DNA of 64,000 nucleotides. Origin: Halomarina litorea. Its GTDB lineage: Archaea; Halobacteriota; Halobacteria; Halobacteriales; Haloarculaceae. Under the pieces are notes generated by a model. It saw only the letters and a program-made list of their open reading frames with translations. It ran no database searches and had not been told where the DNA came from. Made by a program: the position numbers and the translations under genes. Shown one piece after another: positions 33,235-41,807 of this stretch (the stretch's first letter is position 1; the number at the start of each line of letters is the position of its first letter). The DNA is taken from NCBI RefSeq assembly GCF_024227715.1, contig NZ_CP100448.1:1545655-1609654 (forward strand). The letters run 5' to 3'.

Positions 33235-33489
33235 GGGAATTCATCGAAGTCGAGCTTCGACCGTCGTTCCGTGCGATACAGTACCAACCACCGCCTGATA
33301 AAGCCGCTGGCCACGTTATCCCACTGTGACGTGTCTCAGATGACTGTCTAACGTACGTTCGTATTTCCTGCTATAACTGATGACGTGGTCTGGCGTAGCA
33401 ACCGTGGCAATCACAGGTTACATTGATTATGTGATACGAGCGTCGCTCGTAGGCGATTAGTTTGCCCAGAGGGATCCCAAAGGGAGTTT

Positions 33490-33590
33490 CGTTCGATGGT
33501 CGAACGAACGCCCTCTCAGCCCGCTTCTGCGAGGAACGACAGGGGAGAGCGAAGCGGCTACAGATGATTCGAACTGGGGAGCGTCGCGAC
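33490..33590. repeat. att-like repeat D: right end of the tRNA-Lys island
   Basis: CGTTCGA-TGG-TCGAACG (33490-33506), then CCCTCTCAGCCCG (33511-33523), again identical to the tRNA-Lys 3' end, then GGCTACAGATGATTCGAACT. It repeats the structure at 30518-30600. Together the copies bracket 30540-33510 (DUF389 and GvpH-like genes). Confidence 0.6.
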
Positions 33591-33957
33591 CAACGGTCGA
33601 ACTCTCTTCTCCCGTCTTTTCAGCTCCGTCGCTCTCGATTCGGTATCTTCCGGTGGAGGATAGCGGTCGCTCGTCGTTCGTAGAGTGACGGTTTAGGTCA
33701 GGCAGCGGCAACCGCACGTGACGACCACGTGGGCTGAAAGGTGGCTGACCTGACCGTGCCGTCTCCCCCGTCTACCCGCTATCGCTACAAAACCCCTCCG
33801 GTACCCGGACGCGGCCGTGTCGGGCCCGAAGTGGTCCATCCCGAGAGCGACATCCGCTAGACTGAGTGTCGCTTTCGGTCCGTTCTCCCGTGTCGAACCA
33901 GTGCGCGTCGTGCCGGCGAGTGTGGTATTGATATCCTCTCCGTCCCTTCGCTCGTCC

Positions 33958-34353
33958 ATGTCCAGAGTTGTGGGTGGACTCGCGGGGCTCGTCATGGCAC
34001 TGTTCCCGAAGGAGTTCCTGGCGCTGATGCAGCGCCTCGCGGTCGACAACCCCGACGCGTTCGCCGAACGGGGCTGGGTCGCCCCGTACGTCCGCCTGGA
34101 GGGATTGGTCGTGACCGTCGTCTGTCTGGCGGGCGGGCGGGTGTACGAGGTGTTCATGAAGTACATCGGCGTCGCGGGTGCTTTCATGCTCCTCGCTCCG
34201 CGGCAGTACGTCGAGTTCGGCAACAGACTCGCCTACAGCGGGTCGGACCCCTTCGAGTGGAGGCGGCGGTATCTCCCCGGCGTGCGGGCCTGCGGGGCGT
34301 TCCTCGTCCTTTTGGCGATTCGAGCGCTGAGGCGCAGTGACGGCACCGAGTGA
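33958..34353 (+). CDS. Small haloarchaeal membrane protein of unknown function
   Basis: 131 residues from the ATG at 33958. Hydrophobic segments lie at about 4-20 (VVGGLAGLVMALFPKEFLAL), 45-60 (LEGLVVTVVCLAGGRVYEV), 63-75 and 110-125. It has no catalytic motif. Residues PKEFLALMQRLAVDNPDAF form an amphipathic stretch. It lies outside the AT-rich island. Upstream, 33591-33957 carries no gene I can support. Confidence 0.6.
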   Translation: MSRVVGGLAGLVMALFPKEFLALMQRLAVDNPDAFAERGWVAPYVRLEGLVVTVVCLAGGRVYEVFMKYIGVAGAFMLLAPRQYVEFGNRLAYSGSDPFEWRRRYLPGVRACGAFLVLLAIRALRRSDGTE

Positions 34354-34420
34354 CGGCCCGGACCGGATGGCGTACGCTCACCGCGTCCCCCGGTTCGCGA
34401 CCGCTTGGCCGGTCGGGGAC

Positions 34421-34537
34421 CTACGACTCCCGCCGCTGTGACTCGGCGGCCTCCATGCTCGCGCCGAAGACGAGGCCGAGTGCGATGCCCGTACCCGTCC
34501 CTCGTCGGGAGTCCTCCCCGTTCTCTGTCGGTGACAC
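34421..34537 (-). CDS. Possible 38-residue hydrophobic small protein
   Basis: A GTG-started frame gives an acidic N-terminus, then GTGTGIALGLVFGASMEAAE and a charged end. The Gly-rich hydrophobic centre is like short haloarchaeal proteins of one membrane helix. No ATG and no clear promoter support it. It is the only candidate in the 331-base gap 34354-34684. Confidence 0.3.
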   Translation of the reverse strand: MSPTENGEDSRRGTGTGIALGLVFGASMEAAESQRRES

Positions 34538-34684
34538 GAGCGACCGTCCGACGTATCCCGAGATAGTCCCGTCGGCGAGCGAACGACCCTCCGGTTTCGA
34601 GGGAGGCCTGTCACGAAGGATGCCGACAGGACTGCGCGTCGGGCAGAACGGTCGAGGGTCGTCCGAGTCCGGTCCAGTGCCCCC

Positions 34685-35071
34685 TCAGTACCGTTCCACG
34701 CTCGCCGACCCGACGCGAACCTGGACCAGTCCGCCGGGGTCGCCGCCGTCCGTCTCCTCGCCTCGATACTTCTCCGAGATGCGCCGACCGACCTCCTCCC
34801 GGACTGCCGGGTCCTCGACCACCCGTGCGGTGCCGAACACGACGACGCGCCAGCGGACGTCCGGGCCGTGGGCGTCCTCGATGGCGAGCGAGACCCGGGG
34901 GTTCGCGCGGACGTTCCGGAGTTTCTTCCCGCCGGTGAGAATCGAGACGACGCCGTCGCGGTAGTCGTACCAGACGGGGGCGACGTGGGGCCGGTCGTCG
35001 ACGCTCGTCGCGAGGAACGCGGACAGGGGGGCGTCGCGGACGAGTTCCTCGACGGCTTCGGGGGCGGACAT
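34685..35071 (-). CDS. Pyridoxamine 5'-phosphate oxidase-fold protein (flavin/F420-binding type)
   Basis: 128 residues from the ATG at 35071. The split beta-barrel pattern is clear: LSAFLATSVDDRPHVAPVWYDY, GVVSILTGGKKLRNVRANPRVSLAIED, and VVVFGTARVVED. Members bind FMN or F420 and reduce or oxidise small substrates, some acting as general stress proteins. The cofactor cannot be fixed by eye. It is a single-gene unit, close to the next minus-strand gene (50 bp). Confidence 0.85.
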   Translation of the reverse strand: MSAPEAVEELVRDAPLSAFLATSVDDRPHVAPVWYDYRDGVVSILTGGKKLRNVRANPRVSLAIEDAHGPDVRWRVVVFGTARVVEDPAVREEVGRRISEKYRGEETDGGDPGGLVQVRVGSASVERY

Positions 35072-35121
35072 GGGAGAAGGGAGGGGTCGCCGGGAGATAA
35101 GCCGGTGGTCGGTAGTCGAAC

Positions 35122-35553
35122 TCAGCGACGACCCTCGAGGGCCTCGGCGAGGTCGAGGGGGCGTTCGGTCCCGACGACCACTGCGCGCTCGTTCGAGCGG
35201 ACGACGCGGACGGCCTCGCCGGTCGAAATCAGGTAGGCCACCGCGCCGGTGGAAAAGCGGATGCCGAGGCCGCCGTAGGAGAGCAGGCCGACCCGCTCGG
35301 TCTCGACGGCCTCGATATCCGCGAAGGGGACGTGTCGTGGCGTGCGGTGGAAGGGGACGAACTGGACGTAGAGACCGTCCTCGCGGACCTCGGTCGTCAG
35401 GCGGATGCGATAGATGAGGAGGGCCACGCCGAGGACGACGAGCGTTCCAATTCCGAGTGTTCCCACGGCGGTCACGACGGCGATGACGGCGAGGAGCGCC
35501 CAGAGCCACCGCTGTCTGAAGCGCTGTACCTCTCGAAACGACGCGTCGGACAT
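35122..35553 (-). CDS. Membrane protein with PH-like domain
   Basis: 143 residues. Two adjacent hydrophobic segments at about 15-45 are followed by an all-beta region (YRIRLTTEVREDGLYVQFVPFH, RHVPFADIEAVETERV, YGGLGIRFSTGAVAYLISTG, VRVVRSNERAVVVGTERP) with the pattern of bacterial PH-like domains (DUF6141/DUF304-like). Such proteins sit in the inner membrane with the beta domain in the cytoplasm. Function unknown. Confidence 0.7.
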   Translation of the reverse strand: MSDASFREVQRFRQRWLWALLAVIAVVTAVGTLGIGTLVVLGVALLIYRIRLTTEVREDGLYVQFVPFHRTPRHVPFADIEAVETERVGLLSYGGLGIRFSTGAVAYLISTGEAVRVVRSNERAVVVGTERPLDLAEALEGRR

Positions 35554-35609
35554 ACCGCATCCGACGGCGGCTCCCCTGAAAACGGTGTCCGTTGCCGTGG
35601 CCGACGACG

Positions 35610-37094
35610 CTACTCGCCGGGCGAGTAGTTCGGTGCCTCGTCGGTGATGACGACGTCGTGGGCGTGGCTCTCCTGCTGGCCTGCCGAGGAGACGCGGACG
35701 AACTCCGAGCGCTCCTTGAACGCGGGGATGGACTCGGCGCCGACGTAGCCCATGCCCGACTGCATCCCGCCGACGAGCTGGTGGAGTTCGCTGGCGAGAC
35801 TGCCCTTGTAAGGAGTGGCGGCCTCGACGCCCTCGGGGACGTACTCCTCGTCCTCGGGTTCGTCCTTGAGGTATCGGTCCCCACCACCGGAACGCATCGC
35901 GCCGACGCTGCCCATCCCGCGGTACTGCTTGTACTTCTTGCCGTTCATGGTGATGACGCGGCCGGGGGCCTCGTCGGTCCCCGCGAAGTACGACCCGAGC
36001 ATGACGGCGTCCGCGCCCGCGGCGATGGCCTTGATGGCGTCGCCGGAGTAGCGGATGCCCCCGTCGGCGATGACGGGCACGTCGTGTTCGACGGCCACGT
36101 CCGCGACGCTCGACACGGCGGTAATCTGGGGCATGCCGGCCCCGGAGACGACGCGTGTGGTACAGATGCTGCCGGGACCGATGCCGACCTTGAGGCCGTC
36201 GGCGAAGTCGACGAGGGCCTCCGCGGCCTCCCGGGTGCCGATGTTACCGACGACGACGTCCGCGTCGACCTGCGATTTGATGTCGCGCGCGGAGTCGACG
36301 ACGTTGCGGTTGTGCGCGTGTGCGCAGTCGATGAAGACGACGTCCGCGCCGGCCTCGTCGGCGGCCGTCGCGCGGTCCGTCTCGAAGGGGCCGACGGCGA
36401 CGCCGACGCGGAGGCGACCCTCGTCGTCGCGGGCGGCCTGGTCGTACTCGCGGCGCTGGAGGATGCCCTGCATCGTGACGAGGCCGACGAGTTTGCCGTC
36501 GTCGTCGACGACGGGGACGCGCTCTATCTTGTGCTCGTACATGAGTTCGAGGGCGTCGCGGGCGGTGACGTCCTCGCTCGCGGTGATGACCTCGTCGGTC
36601 ATGGCCTCGCGGACCTCGTCGCGGTCACCGACCTCGAGGTACGGGCGGATGTCGGTCCCCGAGATGATGCCGAGGACGGTGCCGTCGTCGGCGACGACGG
36701 GCGCGCCGGAGACGCCGCGGCGTTCCATCATGGAGTCGACGTCCCGGACCGTCTGGTCGGGGCTGGCGGTCACCACGTCGCGGATGATGAGTTCGTCGGC
36801 GCGCTTGACGCGTTCGACCTCCTCGGCCGTCTCCTCGACGGTCATGTTCCTGTGGAGGACCCCGAGGCCGCCGTTGCGCGCCATCGCGATGGCGAGGCCG
36901 CTCTCGGTGACGGTGTCCATCGCGGCCGAGAGCACCGGCACCTGCAACGTCACGTTCGTCGAGACGCGCGTCTCCGTCGACGCCTCGTCGGGTTCGACGC
37001 GGCTCTCCATCGGTTTCAGGAGCACGTCGTCGAACGTCAGCGCCTCCGGGACGCGAAGCTTCTCCGAGAAGGTTCCGTGGGGAGTCTTCGCCAT
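35610..37094 (-). CDS. guaB: Inosine-5'-monophosphate dehydrogenase
   Basis: 494 residues, the standard length. TIM barrel halves flank two CBS domains (about 103-160 and 165-215). The catalytic loop is GIGPGSICTTR with Cys311, and the NAD/IMP sites VVFIDCAHAHNRNV, ADGGIRYSGD and EGVEAATPYKGS are intact. It oxidises IMP to XMP, the committed step of GMP synthesis in the cytoplasm. It is a single gene with no purine neighbours here. Confidence 0.96.
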   Translation of the reverse strand: MAKTPHGTFSEKLRVPEALTFDDVLLKPMESRVEPDEASTETRVSTNVTLQVPVLSAAMDTVTESGLAIAMARNGGLGVLHRNMTVEETAEEVERVKRADELIIRDVVTASPDQTVRDVDSMMERRGVSGAPVVADDGTVLGIISGTDIRPYLEVGDRDEVREAMTDEVITASEDVTARDALELMYEHKIERVPVVDDDGKLVGLVTMQGILQRREYDQAARDDEGRLRVGVAVGPFETDRATAADEAGADVVFIDCAHAHNRNVVDSARDIKSQVDADVVVGNIGTREAAEALVDFADGLKVGIGPGSICTTRVVSGAGMPQITAVSSVADVAVEHDVPVIADGGIRYSGDAIKAIAAGADAVMLGSYFAGTDEAPGRVITMNGKKYKQYRGMGSVGAMRSGGGDRYLKDEPEDEEYVPEGVEAATPYKGSLASELHQLVGGMQSGMGYVGAESIPAFKERSEFVRVSSAGQQESHAHDVVITDEAPNYSPGE

Positions 37095-37343
37095 GTAAGC
37101 GGTGATAGCTGTTCGCGCAAAAACGTTGCGAGACTCACCACGGAACGACTGTGACTCTCACACGTCCCCGGTCGGTGCGAATATTGCCGGGCGTGATCCG
37201 TCCGATATCTGGACGTTCGTACGAATTGCCGCGCAGAGCATGGCCGACAAACGATGACAGTCGGGATAATGCTTGACAAGACGCCGTTCCGTGAGGGCAC
37301 GTCTCACACAACGTTTATTGTTTCATGTCTGATTCGTTGATGT

Positions 37344-37559
37344 ATGGACTCCGCATGTCCCGTCGGAGCTCGTGTTGGCAACCGACCGCTCGCCACCGAG
37401 GAGACTATTATACCGACAGGGAACTTTGCGGGGAAATCCGTCATGTGGAAGGGCTTTGCGGACTCGCGCCTCAACTTCGGGAGCGCGACCGCACGACTTC
37501 GCCCGCGCTATCGTGACGGAGACCACCGCTCGGCCGCCGGAGACGGCCAACGCGCCTGA
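37344..37559 (+). CDS. Possible 71-residue protein upstream of the DUF5794 gene
   Basis: The 468-base gap 37095-37562 contains one frame worth noting: ATG at 37344, about 27 bases after TTTATTG (37314-37320), the spacing of a leaderless haloarchaeal transcript. The product includes SVMWKGFADSRLNFGS and an Arg-rich end and resembles no family I know. A second TATA-like TATTATACC lies inside it near 37406. It may instead be leader sequence of the downstream gene. Confidence 0.3.
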   Translation: MDSACPVGARVGNRPLATEETIIPTGNFAGKSVMWKGFADSRLNFGSATARLRPRYRDGDHRSAAGDGQRA

Positions 37560-37562
37560 GCG

Positions 37563-38576
37563 ATGAGCACGTCACGGCACCCCATCGCCCTCCGTCTGGA
37601 GCGACGCGTCGGGCGCGGGACCCACCTGCTCGGCACCGTCATGGGTCTCCCGCTGGTCGACGGTATCTTCCCCGCACTCGTCCTCGCGGGCGCACTCACC
37701 ACGGCAGGCGGCGACGCCATTTCGCTCCGGGGGGTGCTCGAGGTCGGTCTCCTGGTGTTCGGCGGGAGCGCGACGCTCGCCGTCGTCCTCGCGGAGATGG
37801 AGGGCTCGCGCCGGGAGCGCGCCCTCTCCGTCCTCGCGGTCGGGAGCGTCGTCCTCGTCGTCGCCGCCATCGAGGCGGCACTCGCCCCGACCATCGAGTC
37901 GGTGCTCAACATGGCCGTCTTCCCCCGGTTCGCCGCCCTCGTCATCCTCGCCGTCGCGGCGAAGACGGCGAGTTCGACCATCGGCGAGTACCTCCCGAGT
38001 CCGGGGACCATCGTCGGCCTCGGCCTGCTGGCGAGTCTCGACCCCTCCGGGTTCGAATTCGTCGTCACGCCCGACCCGACGATGATACTCGCCGGCGTCG
38101 CCGCCGCGGGCGTCGGCGTCGGGTTCGCCCTCGTCGTCGCCCTCGCCGGGCCGACGCTCCGCCGCTGGGTCGACATCGACCGCTTCCGCTTCGGCAGCGC
38201 CGTCGCGCTCGGCGTCCTGCCCCTGACCTTGCTGGGCATCATCGAGGCCGACCGACCGCTCGCACTCGCCGTCCTCGGCGTGACGTGCCTGCTCTCGCTC
38301 GACCCCGACAGTGGGTCGGTAGACGAGGGCACCGACGACCGCGACGACTACGACGACGGTACGGGGACGGGCGTCGAGAGCCCGGGTGCGGGGACCCCGG
38401 ACGGCCAGTTCGACGCGCCGCAGGGTGGCCGGCGGTCGTCGGTCGCCGACCCCGAGGCCGACCGGACGTTCTCGGACCCCGAGGCTCGCGGGGCGAGCGC
38501 CGCCGCCGACGGCGGCCAGTCCCCCGACGGGGACGACCCGCGCGCCCGCGACCCGGAACGCGCCCCCTGGCTGTAG
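37563..38576 (+). CDS. DUF5794 family membrane protein
   Basis: 337 residues. About seven hydrophobic segments occupy residues 20-255 (GLPLVDGIFPALVLAGAL, VLEVGLLVFGGSATLAVVLA, ALSVLAVGSVVLVVAAIEA, LVILAVAAKTASSTIGEYLP, and others). The last ~80 residues are a very acidic, Gly/Asp-rich disordered tail. This layout and its DUF5795 neighbour 45 bp downstream are typical of haloarchaea, where the two genes are often adjacent. Function unknown. Confidence 0.85.
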   Translation: MSTSRHPIALRLERRVGRGTHLLGTVMGLPLVDGIFPALVLAGALTTAGGDAISLRGVLEVGLLVFGGSATLAVVLAEMEGSRRERALSVLAVGSVVLVVAAIEAALAPTIESVLNMAVFPRFAALVILAVAAKTASSTIGEYLPSPGTIVGLGLLASLDPSGFEFVVTPDPTMILAGVAAAGVGVGFALVVALAGPTLRRWVDIDRFRFGSAVALGVLPLTLLGIIEADRPLALAVLGVTCLLSLDPDSGSVDEGTDDRDDYDDGTGTGVESPGAGTPDGQFDAPQGGRRSSVADPEADRTFSDPEARGASAAADGGQSPDGDDPRARDPERAPWL

Positions 38577-38621
38577 TCGCCGAGCCGAGCGTTTTACCCC
38601 CCTTCGACCCGCCGTTCCGGT

Positions 38622-38846
38622 ATGGCCGACAACCGCGTCGTGCAGGGTCGCATGGTCACACCGAAATCACTCGCAGAACTCATCGAGGGCGAGTCGGTCA
38701 TGGACGCCGAGTCCATCGAGGACGCCGACCGCGAGTGCCCCGAGTGCGGCGGCGACGTCCTCTCCGTGGGCTACATGCCCTCGGTCACCTCGTTCGTGAC
38801 GGGCTACAAGTGTCAGGAGTGCGACTGGCAGGACCGCGAGGAGTAG
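38622..38846 (+). CDS. DUF5795 zinc-ribbon protein
   Basis: 74 residues. A zinc ribbon is visible: CPECGGDVLS (first CxxC) and CQECDWQ (second CxxC), preceded by a short helix SLAELIEGESVMDAESIEDA. The conserved-looking N-terminus VVQGRMVTPKSLAELIEG fits haloarchaeal DUF5795. Small single zinc ribbons of this kind usually bind protein or RNA. It follows the DUF5794 gene and probably works with it. Confidence 0.85.
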   Translation: MADNRVVQGRMVTPKSLAELIEGESVMDAESIEDADRECPECGGDVLSVGYMPSVTSFVTGYKCQECDWQDREE

Positions 38847-38908
38847 TGCGGTTCGGGGAGTCGAAGAATCGAAACCGCTTTAGGGCGGTTGACCGTTTTC
38901 GGAGATGC

Positions 38909-39088
38909 GGGGACGTGGCCAAGCCAGGCATGGCGACTGACTCCAGAGGCCACGCGCCCGGTGACGAGACTCCAGACTGATATACCGAGCGGCGGGCTGA
39001 TCACCTCGCCGTGTTGACGACCCTCTGGAGTACCGAGGCGCACACCGGAGATATCAGTCGATCGGGGGTTCAAATCCCTCCGTCCCCA
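38909..39088 (+). tRNA. tRNA-Trp (CCA) with a ~106-base intron
   Basis: Acceptor GGGGACG (38909-38915) pairs with CGTCCCC (39081-39087), with discriminator A at 39088. The anticodon CCA is followed by the intron (about 38947-39052), whose ends form the bulge-helix-bulge with TCCAG and GGAGATA. The T-arm is CGGGGGTTCAAATCCCTCCG-like and complete. Spliced length is about 74. In haloarchaea this intron is a box C/D guide for 2'-O-methylation of its own tRNA: GTGACGA (38961-38967) fits box C, and CTCTGGAGT (39022-39030) is complementary to the anticodon region. The 221 bases after it hold no gene. Confidence 0.95.
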
Positions 39089-39309
39089 TTTCCTGTCGCG
39101 AGCAACTCCGCGAGCGACGGAACTGAAACGAGGTGGATTTTGAACCGGGGAGCACGCACGCAACGACGTGAGTACGTGCGACCGAGATTCTCAATCTCTC
39201 TGTTCTATCTCACGGCGCTACGCGACGAACGAAGCGATGGCACCGTCGGTCGGGACAACCTGAACTCCGCTCGGGTCCCACGCTCAGGTCGGACCCGAAC
39301 GACCCTACC

Positions 39310-40071
39310 ATGCGATACGGCGCCTCACTGGACCTGCGGATGGACGACTCCGTCGCCGAGTTCGCCGAGTTCCTCGCGGGCCTCGGCCTCTCGCACGTCG
39401 AACTCAGGCAGAGCTATCTGGACACCCGCTCGCCCCCACCGACCACCGAAGAACTCGCGGAGGTCCGCGAGTCGTACGACCTCACGTACACGGTTCACGC
39501 GCCGTACACCGACGCGAACCCGGGGAACCTCAACGAGTCACTCAGGCGGGCGATGGCCGAGAGCCTCGTGGAAACCCTCGACACCGCCGCGGCCATCGGG
39601 GCAAGCGGGGTAGTGACCCACGGCGGCAGCGTCAGCGCCGCGTACCCCGACCGCGTGCAGACCTACGCCCGCGAGCAGGCCGTCCGAACCGTCCGAATCG
39701 CGGCCCGCCACGCGGAGGACGTGGGCGTCCCCCTCTGCGTCGAGAACCAGCGCACCAAGCCGAGGACGCGCTACAACACCTCGACGCCGACGGACCTCGC
39801 GGCGTTCCTCGACGCCGTCGACGTCGAGTCGCCTCCCCTCTCGGTCACGCTCGACGTCGGACACGCCAAGGCGTCGGGAGTCGACCACGGGGACTTCGTC
39901 GAGGCGTTCGGAGACCGAATCGTCGTGGCGCACCTCCACGACAACGACGGCGCCTCGGACGCCCACGACCCGCTTCCGGGCTACGAGTCCGTCGCCGGTG
40001 CTATCGGCGCGCCGTACAACGTCCTCGAGATGAAGTCGAGAGAGGACGTCGTCCGCTGCGTGCGCGAGTGA
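39310..40071 (+). CDS. Sugar phosphate isomerase/epimerase (AP endonuclease 2 / xylose isomerase-like TIM barrel)
   Basis: 253 residues. TIM-barrel motifs of the family are present: YTVHAPYTDANPGNLNES, VVTHGGSVSA, LCVENQRTKPRTRYN, SVTLDVGHAKASG and VVAHLHDNDGASDAHDPL. The Glu, Asp and His residues in these motifs are the usual metal ligands. The family includes endonuclease IV and many sugar epimerases. The loss of a DNA-binding extension favours sugar chemistry. The substrate is unknown. Confidence 0.82.
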   Translation: MRYGASLDLRMDDSVAEFAEFLAGLGLSHVELRQSYLDTRSPPPTTEELAEVRESYDLTYTVHAPYTDANPGNLNESLRRAMAESLVETLDTAAAIGASGVVTHGGSVSAAYPDRVQTYAREQAVRTVRIAARHAEDVGVPLCVENQRTKPRTRYNTSTPTDLAAFLDAVDVESPPLSVTLDVGHAKASGVDHGDFVEAFGDRIVVAHLHDNDGASDAHDPLPGYESVAGAIGAPYNVLEMKSREDVVRCVRE

Positions 40072-40147
40072 CCGTCTCGTTCCCCGTTACCGCCACACCG
40101 TCGCACGCCACGTTCATCTCCTCGGCCGTCCATATCGTACGGTGACT

Positions 40148-40402
40148 ATGTCCACCATCCCGCTGTTCGTTGCGCCCCCGGGCGGCCTCGAACTGCTGGT
40201 CATCCTCCTCGTCCTGGCCCTGCTGTTCGGCCCGAGCAAGCTGACCTCGCTCGCGCACGCGGCGGGTCGCTCCACGGGCGAGTTCAGGAAGGGACGCGAG
40301 GAGATCGAACGCGAGATTCGAACGACCGCCGGGTTCGACACCACCACGGCGAGTGACGCCGAGGACGCGAGCGACCCCCTGACGGGTCGCGAGACCGTCT
40401 GA
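40148..40402 (+). CDS. tatA: Twin-arginine translocase subunit TatA
   Basis: 84 residues from the ATG at 40148. One membrane helix (GGLELLVILLVLALLF), the FGPSKL hinge and the amphipathic helix TSLAHAAGRSTGEFRKGREEIE are the TatA signature. TatA forms the pore for folded proteins. Many predicted Tat substrates lie in this window (lipoproteins at 5553, 15211, 29789 and 45739, and the protease at 21635). No tatC is nearby. Confidence 0.87.
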   Translation: MSTIPLFVAPPGGLELLVILLVLALLFGPSKLTSLAHAAGRSTGEFRKGREEIEREIRTTAGFDTTTASDAEDASDPLTGRETV

Positions 40403-40464
40403 CCGACCAACCACTTTCACTCCGAACTGCACAGCTACATACCCGCAGGGCCGGAACGGGAGGT

Positions 40465-41754
40465 ATGGGCAGGGGGTTTCCCGAACCCGGTCGACGGGAC
40501 GACGACCAGCGGGTGGTCCTCCACGTCGACATGGACTGTTTCTACGCCGCCTGCGAGCGTCGCCGCGCCCCCGACCTGATGGGCGAACCCGTCGTCGTCG
40601 GGATGGGGTACGAGGACGGCGAGACGCACGGCGCGGTGGCGACGGCGAGTTACGAGGCCCGGGAACACGGCGTCGAGAGCGCTCAGCCCATCTCACAGGC
40701 GCTGGACGTCCTCCCACGGGTCGAGACCGCACCCGACGACTACGACGGACCGGTGGGCTACTACCGCCCCGTCGACCTGAAGTACTACTCGTCGGTCAGC
40801 GAGGAGGTCAAAGCCGTCCTGCACGACGTGGCGGACGTGGTCCGGGAGGTGAGCATCGACGAGGCGTACCTGGACGTCTCCGACCGGGTGGGCTGGCACA
40901 GCGTCGAGATATTCGCCCGGAGCCTGCAGGGGGCCATCGAGGAGGCGGCCGGCGTCCCCGCGAGTATCGGGTGTGCGACCAACATGGCGACGGCGAAGAT
41001 CGCGAGCGACCACGACAAGCCCGACGGCCTCGTCGTCGTCCGCCCCGGCGAGGAACGCGCGTTCCTCGCACCGCTGGACGTGGCGGCCCTCCACGGCGTC
41101 GGCCCGGTGACCGCGGGCGAGTTGCACGGGATGGGCATCGAGACGGCGGGCGACCTCGCGGCCGCCGACCGGGACGCCCTCGTCGACCGGTTCGGGGAGC
41201 GGGGTCGCGAGATTCACGCCCACGCACGGGGGCGTGACGACCGGGTCGTCGAACCGCGCGGGCGGCCCAAGAGCCTCTCTAGCGAGTCGGCGTTCACGGA
41301 GGCGACCGACGACCCCGACCGGGTCCGCGAGCGCCTGCGGACGCTGGCGACGGAGGTGACCGACCGGTGTGCGGCCCGGGACGTCCTCTACAAGACCATC
41401 GGCATCAAGGTGGTCCGCCCGCCGTTCGACGTGAACACGCGCGCCCGGTCGCTCTCCGGGCCGGTGGCCGACCCCGACCTCGTCCAGCGAGTCGTCGCGG
41501 ACCTCGTCGAGGAGTTCGAGGGCCAGCGCGTGCGGAAACTCGGCGTCCGCGTGTCGAACCTGTCGTTCGACGCGGCGACGCAGGCCGGACTCGACGACTG
41601 GGCCGACGACGGGACGGACGCGGGGTCGGACCCGGACTCGGACGCCCCCGACGAGTTCCGTGGGAACGAACCGACCTGCGGCGGGAACCGGGGACGGACA
41701 CGCCGGGGGCAGACCAGCATCCTCGACTTCGAACCGCCGGACAGCGGTGAGTGA
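40465..41754 (+). CDS. dinB: DNA polymerase IV (Y-family)
   Basis: 429 residues. Catalytic motifs: VVLHVDMDCFYAACERR (Asp22 and Asp24) and VSIDEAYLDVSD. The palm, fingers and thumb, with the helix-hairpin-helix GVGPVTAGELHGMGIETAGDL, and the little finger domain (LYKTIGIKVVRPPFDVNTRARS) are complete. The last residues, QTSILDFEPP, fit a PCNA-binding PIP motif. It performs translesion synthesis. It is a single gene. Confidence 0.95.
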   Translation: MGRGFPEPGRRDDDQRVVLHVDMDCFYAACERRRAPDLMGEPVVVGMGYEDGETHGAVATASYEAREHGVESAQPISQALDVLPRVETAPDDYDGPVGYYRPVDLKYYSSVSEEVKAVLHDVADVVREVSIDEAYLDVSDRVGWHSVEIFARSLQGAIEEAAGVPASIGCATNMATAKIASDHDKPDGLVVVRPGEERAFLAPLDVAALHGVGPVTAGELHGMGIETAGDLAAADRDALVDRFGERGREIHAHARGRDDRVVEPRGRPKSLSSESAFTEATDDPDRVRERLRTLATEVTDRCAARDVLYKTIGIKVVRPPFDVNTRARSLSGPVADPDLVQRVVADLVEEFEGQRVRKLGVRVSNLSFDAATQAGLDDWADDGTDAGSDPDSDAPDEFRGNEPTCGGNRGRTRRGQTSILDFEPPDSGE

Positions 41755-41807
41755 ACGCGTCACACACCGCCACCAAGGTCTTTGTGGGATAGTCGGAAAG
41801 TGGGTGT

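Noticed and set aside
29461..33700. Integrase, transposase or IS inside the tRNA-Lys island
   Set aside because: No tyrosine-recombinase R-H-R-Y pattern, DDE transposase or terminal inverted repeat was found; the island keeps only attachment-like repeats.
33457..33717. 86-codon minus-strand frame over att-like repeat D
   Set aside because: Same reason as the frame at 30500; it is the antisense of the tRNA-Lys-derived repeat.
38878..38890. TTTAGGGCGG as a fourth iron box
   Set aside because: Only the left arm is present; there is no CCTAA arm, and the site is the promoter region of tRNA-Trp.
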